DNA of 64,000 bases from assembly GCF_030418125.1 (NCBI RefSeq), contig NZ_JAUHTR010000001.1, forward strand, positions 806,001-870,000, in the 5' to 3' direction. This stretch comes from Fictibacillus fluitans. GTDB lineage: Bacteria > Bacillota > Bacilli > Bacillales > Fictibacillaceae. Position numbers and translations under genes: made by a program. The notes beneath the pieces are model-generated. The model worked only from the letters and a program-made list of their open reading frames with translations, did no database searches and had not been told where the DNA came from. Below are positions 44,231 through 53,950 of this stretch, in pieces. Numbering within the stretch: position 1 is the first letter of the stretch; every line of letters begins with the position of its first letter.

Positions 44231-45985
44231 ATGCATATTAACATACGTACCTTTATACAACAACTTCGGCAAGAAAACGAACTTATTGAAATAAATGCAC
44301 CGGTTGACCCTTATCTGGAAATCCCAGAAATCCACCGGCGGGTAATTGATGAGCAGGGGCCGGCATTGCTGTTTACCAATGTAAAAGGCTCTGACATTCC
44401 TGTTGTAACCAATTTATTTGGAACAATCCGCCGTGTGGAGCTGGCTTTTGGCCCAAAGCCAGAAGCACTTGTCCAGCAGCTCGTTGACTCAATTGATGAT
44501 CTTATGCCCCCCTCTCCTTCAAAGCTATGGGGGAAAAGAGGAATGATAAAAGATGTTCTTAAAATAGGAACTAAAACGGTAAAACCATCTAAAGCTCCTG
44601 TTATGGAGTACTATACAACCGACGTTAATATGAAGAAACTGCCTGCTCTGACGGGCTGGCATCTTGACAGCAATCCTTTTGTCACACTGCCCCTTGTATA
44701 TACCGAACATCCAGGAAAGCACGAGCATAACCTTGGGATGTACAGAATTGAAATTAAGGAAGAAAAGAAAACCGGAATCCACTGGCAAATTCATAAAGGT
44801 GGAGGTTTTCACCATTATGAAGCAGAGCAGATGAACCAAAAGCTGCCTGTCACCCTATTTCTGGGCGGACCGCCTGCACTTATCATCAGTGCCATTGCTC
44901 CTGTCCCTGAAGCCGTTCCTGAGCTCATGTTTACTTCCATGCTTATGGGTGACAAATTGAACCTTACGCATGCTCCTGGCTACCCTCACCCTCTAATTGC
45001 AGAAGCAGAGTTTGCGTTTGGCGGATATGTGCCACCGCATATAAGAGAACCTGAAGGCCCGTTTGGAGATCATTACGGTTACTATTCATGGGCGCATGAT
45101 TTCCCGGTATTCGAAGTAGGGCATATGTGGAAACGAAAGGATGCGATTTATCCCGCAACAGTGGTAGGAAAACCAAAGCAGGAAGACTATTTTATCGGTG
45201 AATACCTGCAGCGCCTGATGAGCCCCCTTTTTCCTGTCGTGATGAATGGGGTTAAACAATTGTGGACGTACGCCGAAACTGGATTCCATGCCCTCGCTGG
45301 TGCTGTGGTTCGGGAATCTTATTATAAAGAAGGACTGGCTCATGCACTAAGGATTATGGGTGAAGGCCAGCTGACGCTGACGAAATTCCTGATGGTCACG
45401 AATAAAGATGTAGATTTGCAGGATTTTTCGCAGCTGCTGGAAGCAGTGCTTGAACGCTTTTTACCGGAAAGAGATCTTCTCATTCTTAATGATACCTCAA
45501 TGGATACACTGGATTATACCGGGCGTAAATTTAACACTGGCAGCAAAGCAATAATGACAGGACTTGGTGAACCAGTCAGAGAATTGCAGCGTTCTTATGA
45601 AGGTGGAACCATACCAGGCATTAATGGTGTTCAGCCTTATTGTGGAGGCTGTCTTTGCGTTTCCGGTCCATCATTCGAGGAAGAACCTGAATTTGCTTCA
45701 AAACTGCTGGAGAACGCTGCTGCGCAGCTCAGCGGCTGGCAGCTCGTTTTCCTGGTAGACGATGCCTCCATTGCCGCTACACAGTCCCAATTTTTATGGA
45801 CAGCCTTTACCCGGTTCGACCCTGCCTTTGACCTATATGCAAAACACGAGGTAGTCCGTAACAAACTGAAATACAGCGGTCCTATTATCATCGATGCACG
45901 TATGAAATCCTTTTATCCTGAAACAGTTGAAACACGGGAGGATATTGATGAATTGGTAACAAGTCGCTGGAACGAATATTTTTAA
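44231..45985 (+). CDS. UbiD-family prenylated-FMN-dependent decarboxylase
   Basis: 584 residues; GAGGTGG before ATG. UbiD fold throughout: 'GPALLFTNVKGSDIPVVTNLFG', 'TLPLVYTEHPGKHEHNLGMYRI', 'PVTLFLGGPPALIISAIAP', 'REPEGPFGDHYGYYS' with the conserved acidic active site, and 'GEGQLTLTKFLMVTNKDVDLQDF'. UbiD enzymes decarboxylate aromatic or alpha,beta-unsaturated acids with prFMN made by a UbiX partner. No ubiX gene is in this window. The length is nearer to the roughly 600-residue menaquinone-type members than to phenolic-acid decarboxylases, but the substrate is open. Not in the B. subtilis order here. Confidence 0.88.
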   Translation: MHINIRTFIQQLRQENELIEINAPVDPYLEIPEIHRRVIDEQGPALLFTNVKGSDIPVVTNLFGTIRRVELAFGPKPEALVQQLVDSIDDLMPPSPSKLWGKRGMIKDVLKIGTKTVKPSKAPVMEYYTTDVNMKKLPALTGWHLDSNPFVTLPLVYTEHPGKHEHNLGMYRIEIKEEKKTGIHWQIHKGGGFHHYEAEQMNQKLPVTLFLGGPPALIISAIAPVPEAVPELMFTSMLMGDKLNLTHAPGYPHPLIAEAEFAFGGYVPPHIREPEGPFGDHYGYYSWAHDFPVFEVGHMWKRKDAIYPATVVGKPKQEDYFIGEYLQRLMSPLFPVVMNGVKQLWTYAETGFHALAGAVVRESYYKEGLAHALRIMGEGQLTLTKFLMVTNKDVDLQDFSQLLEAVLERFLPERDLLILNDTSMDTLDYTGRKFNTGSKAIMTGLGEPVRELQRSYEGGTIPGINGVQPYCGGCLCVSGPSFEEEPEFASKLLENAAAQLSGWQLVFLVDDASIAATQSQFLWTAFTRFDPAFDLYAKHEVVRNKLKYSGPIIIDARMKSFYPETVETREDIDELVTSRWNEYF

Positions 45986-45987
45986 TC

Positions 45988-46016
45988 AAGAAGGGAGAAT
46001 TCCCTTCTTTTATTTT
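45988..46016 (+). terminator. Intrinsic terminator
   Basis: Nine-bp stem AAGAAGGGA / TCCCTTCTT with a 4-nt loop and TTATTTT, just after the UbiD-family gene. Confidence 0.8.
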
Positions 46017-46173
46017 AATTGGAATGAGAACGTTTCCAATTATTTTACAATTATATTGGTTGAAACGCCCTTATTTTGGTGGTATAGTATATAACAATAT
46101 ACATTTCTGGAGAAACAAGCCCTCTCATTATGCTGGGGGTTTTTTAAAAAGAAAAACGAAAGGAGAAATGGCA

Positions 46174-46710
46174 ATGAGAAATGTAACGTTAACAGATATT
46201 TTTCAGCAGCCGTCAGCCCAAAAGTATCTTACCAGGTCTGGTGTTGTCCATGCGATTGCTACCGCCTACCATGCCCTTTCACTCGCAAAAGAATATGGAG
46301 TCGATCCTGATCTTGCTACAAAAGCGGCACTGCTGCATGACATCGGGCATTTTACCTGGTATACAAACGGCCAATGGGATTACTCACTTTATAAAGAGAA
46401 CGATATTCATGCCATAAAAGGAGCAGAAAGAGCACATGAACTGCTTATCCGGCTTGGCGAAGACCCGCGCAAAGCAAAAGAAATCGCTCTTGCCATCCTG
46501 TTGCACACCGATTCCTATCTGCCAGAAGGACAGCTGGAACTGAGACCTCTTCAACGTGTTGTGGCACTCGCAGATGAGGCAGATGAAGAGCCGGATGGAA
46601 TGCATCATTATCGAAGTCTGGATACAAGTACAGCACTTTCACGCATTAAAAAATTGGACCGATTGGTGGATGCTCAATATGAGACAGAAAATCTAAAACA
46701 CTCCGTATAG
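46174..46710 (+). CDS. HD-domain phosphohydrolase
   Basis: 178 residues starting at ATG 46174, 8 nt after AAAGGAG; an ATG two codons earlier is too near. His26 (in 'GVVHAIATAYHALSLAKEYG') and 'ALLHDIGHF' (HD at 55-56) with a later 'LLHTDSYLPE' and 'VVALADEADEE' form the metal-binding HD set. Such enzymes hydrolyse nucleotides or phosphate esters; the substrate is unknown. The leader (46100-46165) has a C-run and G-run before T6 that might form a weak hairpin. Confidence 0.85.
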   Translation: MRNVTLTDIFQQPSAQKYLTRSGVVHAIATAYHALSLAKEYGVDPDLATKAALLHDIGHFTWYTNGQWDYSLYKENDIHAIKGAERAHELLIRLGEDPRKAKEIALAILLHTDSYLPEGQLELRPLQRVVALADEADEEPDGMHHYRSLDTSTALSRIKKLDRLVDAQYETENLKHSV

Positions 46711-46736
46711 ATAAATCATACGGAGTGTTTTTATTA
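46695..46736. terminator. Bidirectional intrinsic terminator
   Basis: Fourteen-bp stem AAAACACTCCGTAT / ATACGGAGTGTTTT with a 9-nt loop between the convergent HD and DegV genes. Confidence 0.88.
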
Positions 46737-46739
46737 TTA

Positions 46740-47591
46740 TTAATGGAGAATAAATCCTATCGCATTTTCACTTGCATAGGTTCCAATGGTGCTTCCAAAA
46801 CGAGTAAATGTAACCGATTTAAATTTGGCAAACGAGAAAAATTCACCGAATTCTTTAATTACCTCTTGCTTGGATGGAAGGCTGTGAATGATGAAAAGTT
46901 CTTTTTCAGGATGTTGATGGTGCCACTCCTGCAGGATTTCTTTCAGCTTGGAAAGTCCCTTTTTCTTTCCCCTGAACTTCCCTACTGTTTCAACAATTCC
47001 ATTTTGAACCGATAAAAGCGGTTTAATATTTAAAAATTCCGCAATGGCGCCCTGTACTGCTGAAATACGCCCGCCTTTTTTTACATTCTCCAGTGTCTCG
47101 AGAAGTACGTAAGCAATAATCGTTTCCTTTTGACGTTCAAGTTCCTCAACAATCTGCTTCGCTTCTTTCCCTTCACGGACCAGGGCATCTGCCAGCTTGA
47201 GCAAGACCATGATCCCTGCAGAAGCAGTGCCAGAATCGATAATATGAACGTTATGTTGGGCATTTTCATCAAGCATCCCTTTAGCAATGGACGCACTTTG
47301 TACCGTTCCGCTCAAATTCGAAGAAAGTCCTATATAGATGAGTTCATTCCCTTTTTCAATCTCGTTTTGAAATACATTCAAAAAGGATTGCGGGGATGGC
47401 TGGCTGGTTTTTGGAAGGTGTTCTTCTTTTGCCATTCGCTCGTAAAACATATCTGTGCTGATATTCTCACCATCTAAATAATGATCACTGCCAAACGTAA
47501 TATTTAGAGGAACTACGGCTATAGGAATGGATAATGCATGGTGTTCAGCACAATAATCGCTGGCACTATCCAGTACAAACGTAATATTCAT
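46740..47591 (-). CDS. DegV-family fatty-acid-binding protein
   Basis: 283 residues; GAGGTC before ATG. 'FVLDSASDY' at the N-terminus, 'TSQPSPQSFLNVF', 'LIYIGLSSNLSGTVQSA', 'VHIIDSGTASAGIMVLLKLA' and 'LETLENVKKGGRISAVQGAIAEFLNIKPLLSVQNG' are all DegV/FakB hallmarks; the Ser in 'TSQPS' contacts the fatty-acid carboxylate. FakB proteins present fatty acids to the kinase FakA. No fakA is in the window. Convergent with the HD gene. Confidence 0.92.
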   Translation of the reverse strand: MNITFVLDSASDYCAEHHALSIPIAVVPLNITFGSDHYLDGENISTDMFYERMAKEEHLPKTSQPSPQSFLNVFQNEIEKGNELIYIGLSSNLSGTVQSASIAKGMLDENAQHNVHIIDSGTASAGIMVLLKLADALVREGKEAKQIVEELERQKETIIAYVLLETLENVKKGGRISAVQGAIAEFLNIKPLLSVQNGIVETVGKFRGKKKGLSKLKEILQEWHHQHPEKELFIIHSLPSKQEVIKEFGEFFSFAKFKSVTFTRFGSTIGTYASENAIGFILH

Positions 47592-47629
47592 TTAATGACC
47601 TCACTAAAAAAGATTCCTTACTTCCTTAA

Positions 47630-47668
47630 CATAACACAAAACGATCTCCCGTTATACAGGAGATCGCT
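47630..47668 (-). terminator. Intrinsic terminator of the opp operon
   Basis: Eight-bp stem CGATCTCC / GGAGATCG with a 9-nt loop; on the minus strand TTTTGTGTTATG follows. Close to the oppF stop at 47673. Confidence 0.65.
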
Positions 47669-47672
47669 GTAT

Positions 47673-48677
47673 TTATTGCTGTTTATTCTCAGTGTTCAAC
47701 TCATTGTCATAAAGATGGCACGCTACCCAGTGCCCTTCACGCGCTTCCATCCATTTTGGATCCTTGCTCGCGCATACATCCATTGCATGCGGGCACCGTG
47801 TACGGAACCGGCAGCCACTTGGAGGGCTGATCGGGCTTGGAAGATCACCTTCCAAAATGATGCGCTCACGGCTTCGCTCAACTTCCGGATCGGGAACAGG
47901 AATGGCGGAAAGAAGTGCCTGAGTGTAAGGATGCAAAGGCTCTTCGTAAAGCTCATCACTTGCAGCCAGTTCTACAATGTTACCAAGATACATTACACCC
48001 ACACGATCAGAAATATGCTTAACCATGGAAAGGTCATGGGCAATAAACAAATATGTTAAACCTCGTTCTTTTTGAAGTTTCATCAACAGGTTTACTACCT
48101 GCGCCTGGATGGAAACATCAAGGGCAGAAATCGGTTCATCCGCAATAATGAATTCCGGATCTACAGCCAGAGCACGGGCAATACCGATACGCTGCCGCTG
48201 CCCGCCGGAGAACTCATGCGGGTAACGGCTGGCATGCGCACGGTTCAAGCCCACGGTTTCAAGAAGCTCATAGATTCTTTCCATACGTTCTTTATCGTTT
48301 TTTGCCAATCCGTGGATATCTATTCCCTCGGCAATAATATCCTTGATGGTCATCCTTGGATTCAAAGAGGCATAGGGATCCTGGAAAATCATTTGCATGC
48401 GACGGTTAAACGACTTTAACTCTTTCCTGGACTTCTTGCCGTGTACATCTTCACCTTCAAAGGCTACATTTCCGCCAGTAGCCTCATAGAGTCGGATGAT
48501 GGTTCGTCCGGTAGTTGATTTTCCGCATCCGGATTCTCCTACCAGTCCGAGAGTCTCTCCTTTATATATATCAAAGCTGACATTATCAACTGCTTTTAAG
48601 ACAGCATTTTTTCCAACATTGAAATGTTTTTTGAGATTTTTTACTTCCAATAATTTTTCTCGTTCAACAACTGCCAT
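47673..48677 (-). CDS. oppF: Oligopeptide ABC transporter ATP-binding protein OppF
   Basis: 334 residues. Walker A '[16 protein letters not shown]', signature '[33 protein letters not shown]' with Walker B, and a C-terminal oligopeptide-transporter extension '[16 protein letters not shown]' with clustered cysteines. Hydrolyses ATP with OppD to import peptides, including signalling peptides for sporulation and competence. Start overlaps the oppD stop by one base. Confidence 0.95.
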   Translation of the reverse strand: MAVVEREKLLEVKNLKKHFNVGKNAVLKAVDNVSFDIYKGETLGLVGESGCGKSTTGRTIIRLYEATGGNVAFEGEDVHGKKSRKELKSFNRRMQMIFQDPYASLNPRMTIKDIIAEGIDIHGLAKNDKERMERIYELLETVGLNRAHASRYPHEFSGGQRQRIGIARALAVDPEFIIADEPISALDVSIQAQVVNLLMKLQKERGLTYLFIAHDLSMVKHISDRVGVMYLGNIVELAASDELYEEPLHPYTQALLSAIPVPDPEVERSRERIILEGDLPSPISPPSGCRFRTRCPHAMDVCASKDPKWMEAREGHWVACHLYDNELNTENKQQ

Positions 48678-49696
48678 TAACGGGCACCTCCTACTAATGC
48701 AGCTTCAGGCGGTTCAACCTGAGGAGCACGCTCATCCAGAAGCCAGCATGCCGATTTATGCGTGGAAGTAACATCGGTCACATCCGGCATGTGATCCACA
48801 CACACCTGCATTGCATACGGACAACGGGCTGCAAAAGGACAGCCTTTTGGCGGGTTAAGCAAGTTCGGTGGTGTACCTGGAATCGCCATTAACTCTTTAT
48901 CCCCTGAATTCAACTTAGGCATGGAAGACAGTAATCCCCATGTATACGGATGCTTCGGGTTATAAAATACTTCGTCAGTTGTTCCTGTCTCAACAATGGT
49001 ACCGCCATACATAACGGCAACCCTTTGAGACAGATTCGCCACTACGCCAAGATCATGCGTGATTAAAATAATGGCTGTTCCTGTCTTTTGCTGCAGGTCC
49101 CTCATCAAGTCGAGGATTTGCGCCTGAATGGTCACATCAAGAGCTGTTGTAGGCTCATCAGCAATCAAGACTTTAGGATTACATGCCAGCGCAATCGCAA
49201 TTACTACACGCTGCCTCATACCACCTGAAAATTGGTGGGGATATTCGCTGATACGAAGCTCAGGATTCGGGATGCCGACCAATTTTAATAGATTGACGGC
49301 GCGTTCCTTCGCTTCACTTTTAGATAGATTCTGATGCTTCCGAAGACCTTCCATGATCTGCTTGCCAACCGTCATCGTCGGGTTGAGAGAAGTCATCGGA
49401 TCCTGGAAGATCATTGAAATTTCAGAACCGCGGATTTTTTCCATTTCCCGGTTTGAAATTTTGGTAAGATCTCTTCCTTCAAAAAGGATTTCGCCTTCCT
49501 TAATTTCACTCGTTTTTTCAGGCAGCAATCTCATGATGGATTTTGAAGTAACAGATTTTCCGGAGCCTGATTCTCCAACTATTGCAAGAGACTCCCCTTT
49601 TTCAAGATGAAGATTTACCCCACGGACAGCTTTTACTTCGCCTGCAAACGTATGAAAGGAGACATTGACATTTTTTAGTTCCAATATATTTTTCAT
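48677..49696 (-). CDS. oppD: Oligopeptide ABC transporter ATP-binding protein OppD
   Basis: 339 residues. Walker A '[16 protein letters not shown]', signature '[33 protein letters not shown]', and the C-terminal '[15 protein letters not shown]' cysteine region that in some relatives binds an iron-sulfur cluster. Partner of OppF. Twelve bp after oppC. The coding sequence ends at the oppF start, so translation is probably coupled. Confidence 0.95.
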   Translation of the reverse strand: MKNILELKNVNVSFHTFAGEVKAVRGVNLHLEKGESLAIVGESGSGKSVTSKSIMRLLPEKTSEIKEGEILFEGRDLTKISNREMEKIRGSEISMIFQDPMTSLNPTMTVGKQIMEGLRKHQNLSKSEAKERAVNLLKLVGIPNPELRISEYPHQFSGGMRQRVVIAIALACNPKVLIADEPTTALDVTIQAQILDLMRDLQQKTGTAIILITHDLGVVANLSQRVAVMYGGTIVETGTTDEVFYNPKHPYTWGLLSSMPKLNSGDKELMAIPGTPPNLLNPPKGCPFAARCPYAMQVCVDHMPDVTDVTSTHKSACWLLDERAPQVEPPEAALVGGAR

Positions 49697-49708
49697 CTAT
49701 TTCTCCCC

Positions 49709-50728
49709 CTATTTACGCATCTTAGGATCTAATGCATCACGCAAGCCGTCACCGAGAAGGTTAAAACTGATCATGATTAAAGAAATAATTACAGCCGGGT
49801 ACAATACAAGGTGCGGATAAATTTGCAATGATTTAAACCCTTCGTTTACCAATGATCCAAGGGAGGCAGTCGGCGGTGAAATCCCGAGACCAATGAAGCT
49901 CAGGAAAGCCTCTGTAAAGATCGCACTTGGAATGGTAAACATGGATGTAATGATGATGGATCCCAGTATATTTGGAAACATGTGCTTTGTTAAAATCCTA
50001 GAACTCTTGGCTCCCAGTGTTACGGATGCCAAAACAAATTCCTGGTTTTTCAGTTTTAGGATCTGACCGCGGACAATACGGGCCATCGTCGTCCAGCCGG
50101 TAATAACCATGGCGAACGTAATGGAGAGAATACCCGGATCAAGAATTAGAATCATAAGGATAACAACAATCAGGTTTGGTATACCAATAAGAATCTCGAT
50201 AATCCTTTGCATGATGTTATCTGTTTTTCCGCCATAATATCCTGAGATAGAACCATAAGCCACACCAATGATCATATCAATGGCAGCTGCCAAAAAGGCG
50301 ATATATAACGAAATCTGTGTCCCTTTCCAGACACGGACAAACTGATCTCTTCCGAGGGCATCTGTTCCAAACCAATAGTAGTTGTTGGGTTGGTTCTTCA
50401 TCTTGTATTGATCAACGCCACGAATGTCTACTCCGTCAAGACCCAGGAAGCTTACCTTTTCAAGCACAGGAATACGCGGCGGTAAATTTGTACGGCTTGT
50501 GTCCTGGCCATCAAAAGTGTTGTGACTAAAAAGCGGCCCCAAAAAGGCTAATAGCAATATAGCTACAATAATAATTAAACCTGCAACCGCTCCTTTGTTT
50601 TCAAACAAGCGGCGTCTGGCGTCCTGCCAAAACGAGGTGCTCTCTTTTGTGATTTTTTCGGCATCTTCTGTAGATTTGACCGCAGGTTGGAATAAGTCGT
50701 TGTTCAGTTGTTTTTCATGCATGCTCAT
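49709..50728 (-). CDS. oppC: Oligopeptide ABC transporter permease OppC
   Basis: 339 residues. A cytosolic N-terminus of about 40 residues, then about six membrane segments. 'FGTDALGRDQFVRVWKGTQISLYIAFLAAAIDMIIGVAYGSISGYYGG' and 'EAFLSFIGLGISPPTASLGSLVNEG' (EAA loop) are characteristic. An extracytoplasmic loop near 60-110 ('NTFDGQDTSRTNLPPRIPVLEK') is longer than in many OppC proteins. The start overlaps the oppB stop (TAATG). Confidence 0.94.
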   Translation of the reverse strand: MSMHEKQLNNDLFQPAVKSTEDAEKITKESTSFWQDARRRLFENKGAVAGLIIIVAILLLAFLGPLFSHNTFDGQDTSRTNLPPRIPVLEKVSFLGLDGVDIRGVDQYKMKNQPNNYYWFGTDALGRDQFVRVWKGTQISLYIAFLAAAIDMIIGVAYGSISGYYGGKTDNIMQRIIEILIGIPNLIVVILMILILDPGILSITFAMVITGWTTMARIVRGQILKLKNQEFVLASVTLGAKSSRILTKHMFPNILGSIIITSMFTIPSAIFTEAFLSFIGLGISPPTASLGSLVNEGFKSLQIYPHLVLYPAVIISLIMISFNLLGDGLRDALDPKMRK

Positions 50729-51657
50729 TATCCCTTGCCTCCTGCAACCCTGATTCGAGGGTCAATTACTCCGTATAAAATATCCACAATCAGAATGACG
50801 ATGATAAAACACACACTATAAAAAATGGTTGTCGCCATAATGACTGGGTAGTCATTCAGTTGGATGGATGAGACAAATTGAAATCCTAAACCTGGAACCG
50901 CAAAGATTTTTTCAATAATAAGTGTCCCGGTAATAAGGTTAATTGCCAACGGCCCTAGAATGGTGACTACTGGAATCATTGCGTTTCGGATAGTATGTTT
51001 CCAAATTACGACCAAGTTAGAAAGTCCTTTGGATTTAGCAGTTGTAATATAATCTTGTCCCAACACTTCAAGCATTTCCGTTCTCATGAATCTGGCCACA
51101 GTTGCTATTACAAAGACAGATAACGAAAGTGCTGGCAGAACATGATATTTCGGACCGTCCCAAAGGGCAACGGGCAGCCATTCTAACTTAACCCCTACGT
51201 AATATTGCAGAACTCCTGCGAATACAAAGGATGGAATGGATATTCCCAAAACCGCAATCAGCGAGGACAAATAATCAATTGACGTATTGTGTTTTAGAGC
51301 TGCAGCAATTCCTAAAATTAAGCCTATAATTGTTCCAATAATCGTAGCCTCAATACCGAGAACAGCGGAAGGCCCGATTCTTTCTGTAATCATGGTGGAA
51401 ACCGGACGATTATCATACTGGAAAGATACTCCCAAATCGCCTTTTGCCAGATTACTCATGTAGTTGAAGTACTGAACAGGAACCGGATCATTAAGCCCAT
51501 ATTTTTCATTCAGAATAAATTTTTGTTGATCTGTCAGTTTCTCTTCATTATTAAACGGAGAACCTGGCAGCAGCTTCATTAAGAAAAATGTAAATGAAGT
51601 AATGATAAATAGTGTAACCAGCATGTAAAGCAATCGTTTGAGTACGAAACGAGCCAC
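50728..51657 (-). CDS. oppB: Oligopeptide ABC transporter permease OppB
   Basis: 309 residues from a GTG start with AGGAGGTGCAATA upstream. Six membrane segments; 'FFLMKLLPGSPF', 'KYGLNDPVPVQYFNYM', 'GDLGVSFQYDNRPV' and the EAA-loop 'TAKSKGLSNLVVIWKHTIRNAMIPVVTILGP' identify OppB. Forms the pore with OppC. Separated from oppA by 192 bp containing a hairpin. Confidence 0.94.
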   Translation of the reverse strand: MARFVLKRLLYMLVTLFIITSFTFFLMKLLPGSPFNNEEKLTDQQKFILNEKYGLNDPVPVQYFNYMSNLAKGDLGVSFQYDNRPVSTMITERIGPSAVLGIEATIIGTIIGLILGIAAALKHNTSIDYLSSLIAVLGISIPSFVFAGVLQYYVGVKLEWLPVALWDGPKYHVLPALSLSVFVIATVARFMRTEMLEVLGQDYITTAKSKGLSNLVVIWKHTIRNAMIPVVTILGPLAINLITGTLIIEKIFAVPGLGFQFVSSIQLNDYPVIMATTIFYSVCFIIVILIVDILYGVIDPRIRVAGGKG

Positions 51658-51746
51658 TATTGCACCTCCTAAAAAAATAAACCCCTGCTTAATACCTATA
51701 TCTCTATATTAAGTGACAAAACAATATCCTACAATAGTTTCGTTGG

Positions 51747-51761
51747 AATTTTCGACAAATT
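51747..51761. promoter_or_regulatory. Candidate CodY box between oppA and oppB
   Basis: AATTTTCGACAAATT differs from the CodY consensus AATTTTCWGAAAATT at about three positions. CodY represses peptide transport genes in Bacilli, so the location is sensible, but AT-rich DNA gives such matches by chance. Confidence 0.35.
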
Positions 51762-51788
51762 CTTACTAAATAGTCATTTGCAGTTAAA

Positions 51789-51829
51789 AGGAGAGTATAT
51801 GGCTTACTGACATATACTCTCCTGGTACC
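51789..51829 (-). terminator. Internal terminator/attenuator between oppA and oppBCDF
   Basis: Thirteen-bp stem AGGAGAGTATATG / CATATACTCTCCT, 9-nt loop; TTTTAACTG follows on the minus strand. A partial stop here would give more OppA than OppBCDF, as binding proteins are usually needed in excess. Confidence 0.7.
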
Positions 51830-51849
51830 GCTATAAAACCTTAGTTTTT

Positions 51850-53535
51850 TTACTCAACGTCCCAATCTTTGTAGCTATAATCCCCGCCAAATGAATGGTT
51901 GTGGATGTTTTTAATATTGGATTTTGTGATAAAGGCATAACCACGTTGGTACATTGGGCTGATAGCCGCATCTTCATCGATAAGGATTTTTTCTGCTTGC
52001 TGCATCATGTCCCAACGCTTTTTCAAATCTGTTTCTGATGAAGCCTTTTTAACCAGCTCATCATACTTTTTGTTGGAATAGTTCATTTCGTTGTGAGAAC
52101 CGCCAGTTACAAACATGTCGATGAATGTCATTGGATCCGGATAGTCAGGTCCCCAACCAGCGTAAGAAATATCATAGTCCATGTTTTCTTCAAGCTTAAG
52201 CTTTTGCTTGAATGGTTGAGCTTTGATTTTCATAGAAAGACCAGGAAGGTTTTTCTCCAATTGGTTCTTAATGAACTGAGCATCTTTTTGTGCAGTATCA
52301 GTATCATAGTTAAGAAGAGTAAGATCGAGTTTCTTAACTCCAAGCTCTTTCAAGCCTTTTTCCCAGTATTCTTTAGCTTTTTTCGCATCGCCTTTGTTAA
52401 GGTCGCCATTCTTCTCACGGAAGTCAGCTCCGTCCGGACCGTTAACAAATTTGGATGGTACCAAGAAGTATGCAGGAACAGATCCGTTGTTCAACAATAC
52501 ATCAGTTAACTGCTTCTTGTCCCAGCCCATGTCTAGCGCGTGGCGGATGTTTTTGTTTGCAAGTGCTTTGTTTTTCTGGTTCATACGAAGGAAGAAAACA
52601 GAAGATTCAGGCACTGTGCTGAATACGTCTTTCTTGTCTTTGTATTGGTCAACATATTCCGCAGAAATCGTTGTGCGGTCAAGTTTTCCAGTTTCAAACA
52701 AGTTGATGCGAGTTGCTTCGTCTTTAAGAATGTTTACGTTGATTTTATCAACCTTTACGTTCTTCTTGTCCCAATATTTATCGTTCTTTTCCAATACCCA
52801 GCCTTTTTCATGCTCCCATTTTTTAAGAGCGAAAGGACCGTTGTAAAGAGCTTTGTCAGCTTCTAATGCATATTGCTTTCCTTGTTCTTTAACAAACTTT
52901 TCAGGTTGCGGATAGAAGGTAGGGAAAGAAAGAACCGCTTTTAAGTATGGTTTTGCACTGGTTGGACCAGCGAACTTCACTTCAATTGTATGATCGTCGA
53001 TAGCTTTGATTCCAAGCTTATCAGTTTTGTTATACATTGGATCTTCAGGGTTAAGAATTTTGTCAGCATTCAGGATGCCTGCAACTTGGTAGATGAAAGA
53101 GTATTGAGTAGCTGTATCTTTGCTTACAGCCTTTCTCCATGCAAAAACATAATCGTTTGCTGTTACTTTATCTCCGTTGCTCCAAACAGCATCATCGCGA
53201 AGCTTGAATACCCAAGTCTTGCCGCCATCTTTCTCTTCTGGTTCTTCAGCAGCACCGGATAGAACTGGCTCATCCTTGTCATTCAGGGTATATAGACCCT
53301 CGTATACGTTGTTTGCCAAGTTTAGAGAAACTTGATCGTCTGCCATGATGTTGTCAAGATACGGAATTTCGGAAGTTTCCATAAGGTTTAGTACCTTTTC
53401 TTTAGAACCTCCACCGTCGCTTGAACCGTTCCCGCCGTTCGCTTTTTCCTCTTTTTTACCACCGCTGCACGCAGAAAGGAAAACGCTCAAAACGAGCACG
53501 ATCGTTAGTAGTAACGACCATTTTGACTTCTTCAT
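51850..53535 (-). CDS. oppA: Oligopeptide-binding lipoprotein OppA
   Basis: 561 residues. Signal peptide with lipobox LSAC (Cys23), then a Gly/Ser linker and an SBP_bac_5 fold: 'LNLANNVYEGLYTLNDKDEPV', 'WVFKLRDDAVWSNGDKVTANDYVFAWRKA', 'YNGPFALKKWE', 'NKNIRHALDMGWDKKQL' and 'GWGPDYPDPMTFIDMF'. Anchored on the outer face of the membrane, it captures peptides for OppBC. AAAGGGGAGGTC precedes ATG. First gene of the opp unit; a TATAAT-like box lies at 53616-53621 on the minus strand. Confidence 0.95.
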   Translation of the reverse strand: MKKSKWSLLLTIVLVLSVFLSACSGGKKEEKANGGNGSSDGGGSKEKVLNLMETSEIPYLDNIMADDQVSLNLANNVYEGLYTLNDKDEPVLSGAAEEPEEKDGGKTWVFKLRDDAVWSNGDKVTANDYVFAWRKAVSKDTATQYSFIYQVAGILNADKILNPEDPMYNKTDKLGIKAIDDHTIEVKFAGPTSAKPYLKAVLSFPTFYPQPEKFVKEQGKQYALEADKALYNGPFALKKWEHEKGWVLEKNDKYWDKKNVKVDKINVNILKDEATRINLFETGKLDRTTISAEYVDQYKDKKDVFSTVPESSVFFLRMNQKNKALANKNIRHALDMGWDKKQLTDVLLNNGSVPAYFLVPSKFVNGPDGADFREKNGDLNKGDAKKAKEYWEKGLKELGVKKLDLTLLNYDTDTAQKDAQFIKNQLEKNLPGLSMKIKAQPFKQKLKLEENMDYDISYAGWGPDYPDPMTFIDMFVTGGSHNEMNYSNKKYDELVKKASSETDLKKRWDMMQQAEKILIDEDAAISPMYQRGYAFITKSNIKNIHNHSFGGDYSYKDWDVE

Positions 53536-53950
53536 TGATTGACCTCCCCTTTTTCTGTTTACCTAATTAGTGAGCCAAAGCTTCGTGAATTATCAGACAT
53601 TTTGCCCACATTCGTATTATACAAGTTTTCATACTATTATGCATATACTTTTTTTTACGACTTTTACAAAAAGCCCAATTTATTTACGTTTCTTTAACAA
53701 AAAATGGGTCTATTTACCTATTGGTGTTCAGCGTTTTCATTCCCCTTTTTTTACAACATCTGTCATTAAAGACGGTAAAAAATGCTCCTTTCTTACCCGT
53801 CATATTTTATATTTTCTAATAATTCTAAACCTATATGCTCCCTTTCGACGTGTTTGTCTTGAAAATTGATAGGTATAAAGTAGTGTGCTTGTACGTGCCG
53901 TCCATGGTAAAATGAATAATACAGCTATGAATTATGATGGGAGTAAATCG
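53536..53950. other. Intergenic region, 415 bp, between divergent oppA and the 53951 gene
   Basis: Promoter space for oppA. ORF-sized open frames here have no ribosome site and unlikely composition. Besides a TATAAT box on the minus strand (53616-53621) I see nothing definable. Confidence 0.6.

Noticed and set aside
46100-46165. Possible riboswitch or attenuator before the HD gene
   Set aside because: Only a weak C-run/G-run pairing before T6; no recognisable riboswitch core.
53570-53869. 99-codon ORF upstream of oppA
   Set aside because: No ribosome site; composition is that of AT-rich intergenic DNA and it overlaps the oppA promoter region.
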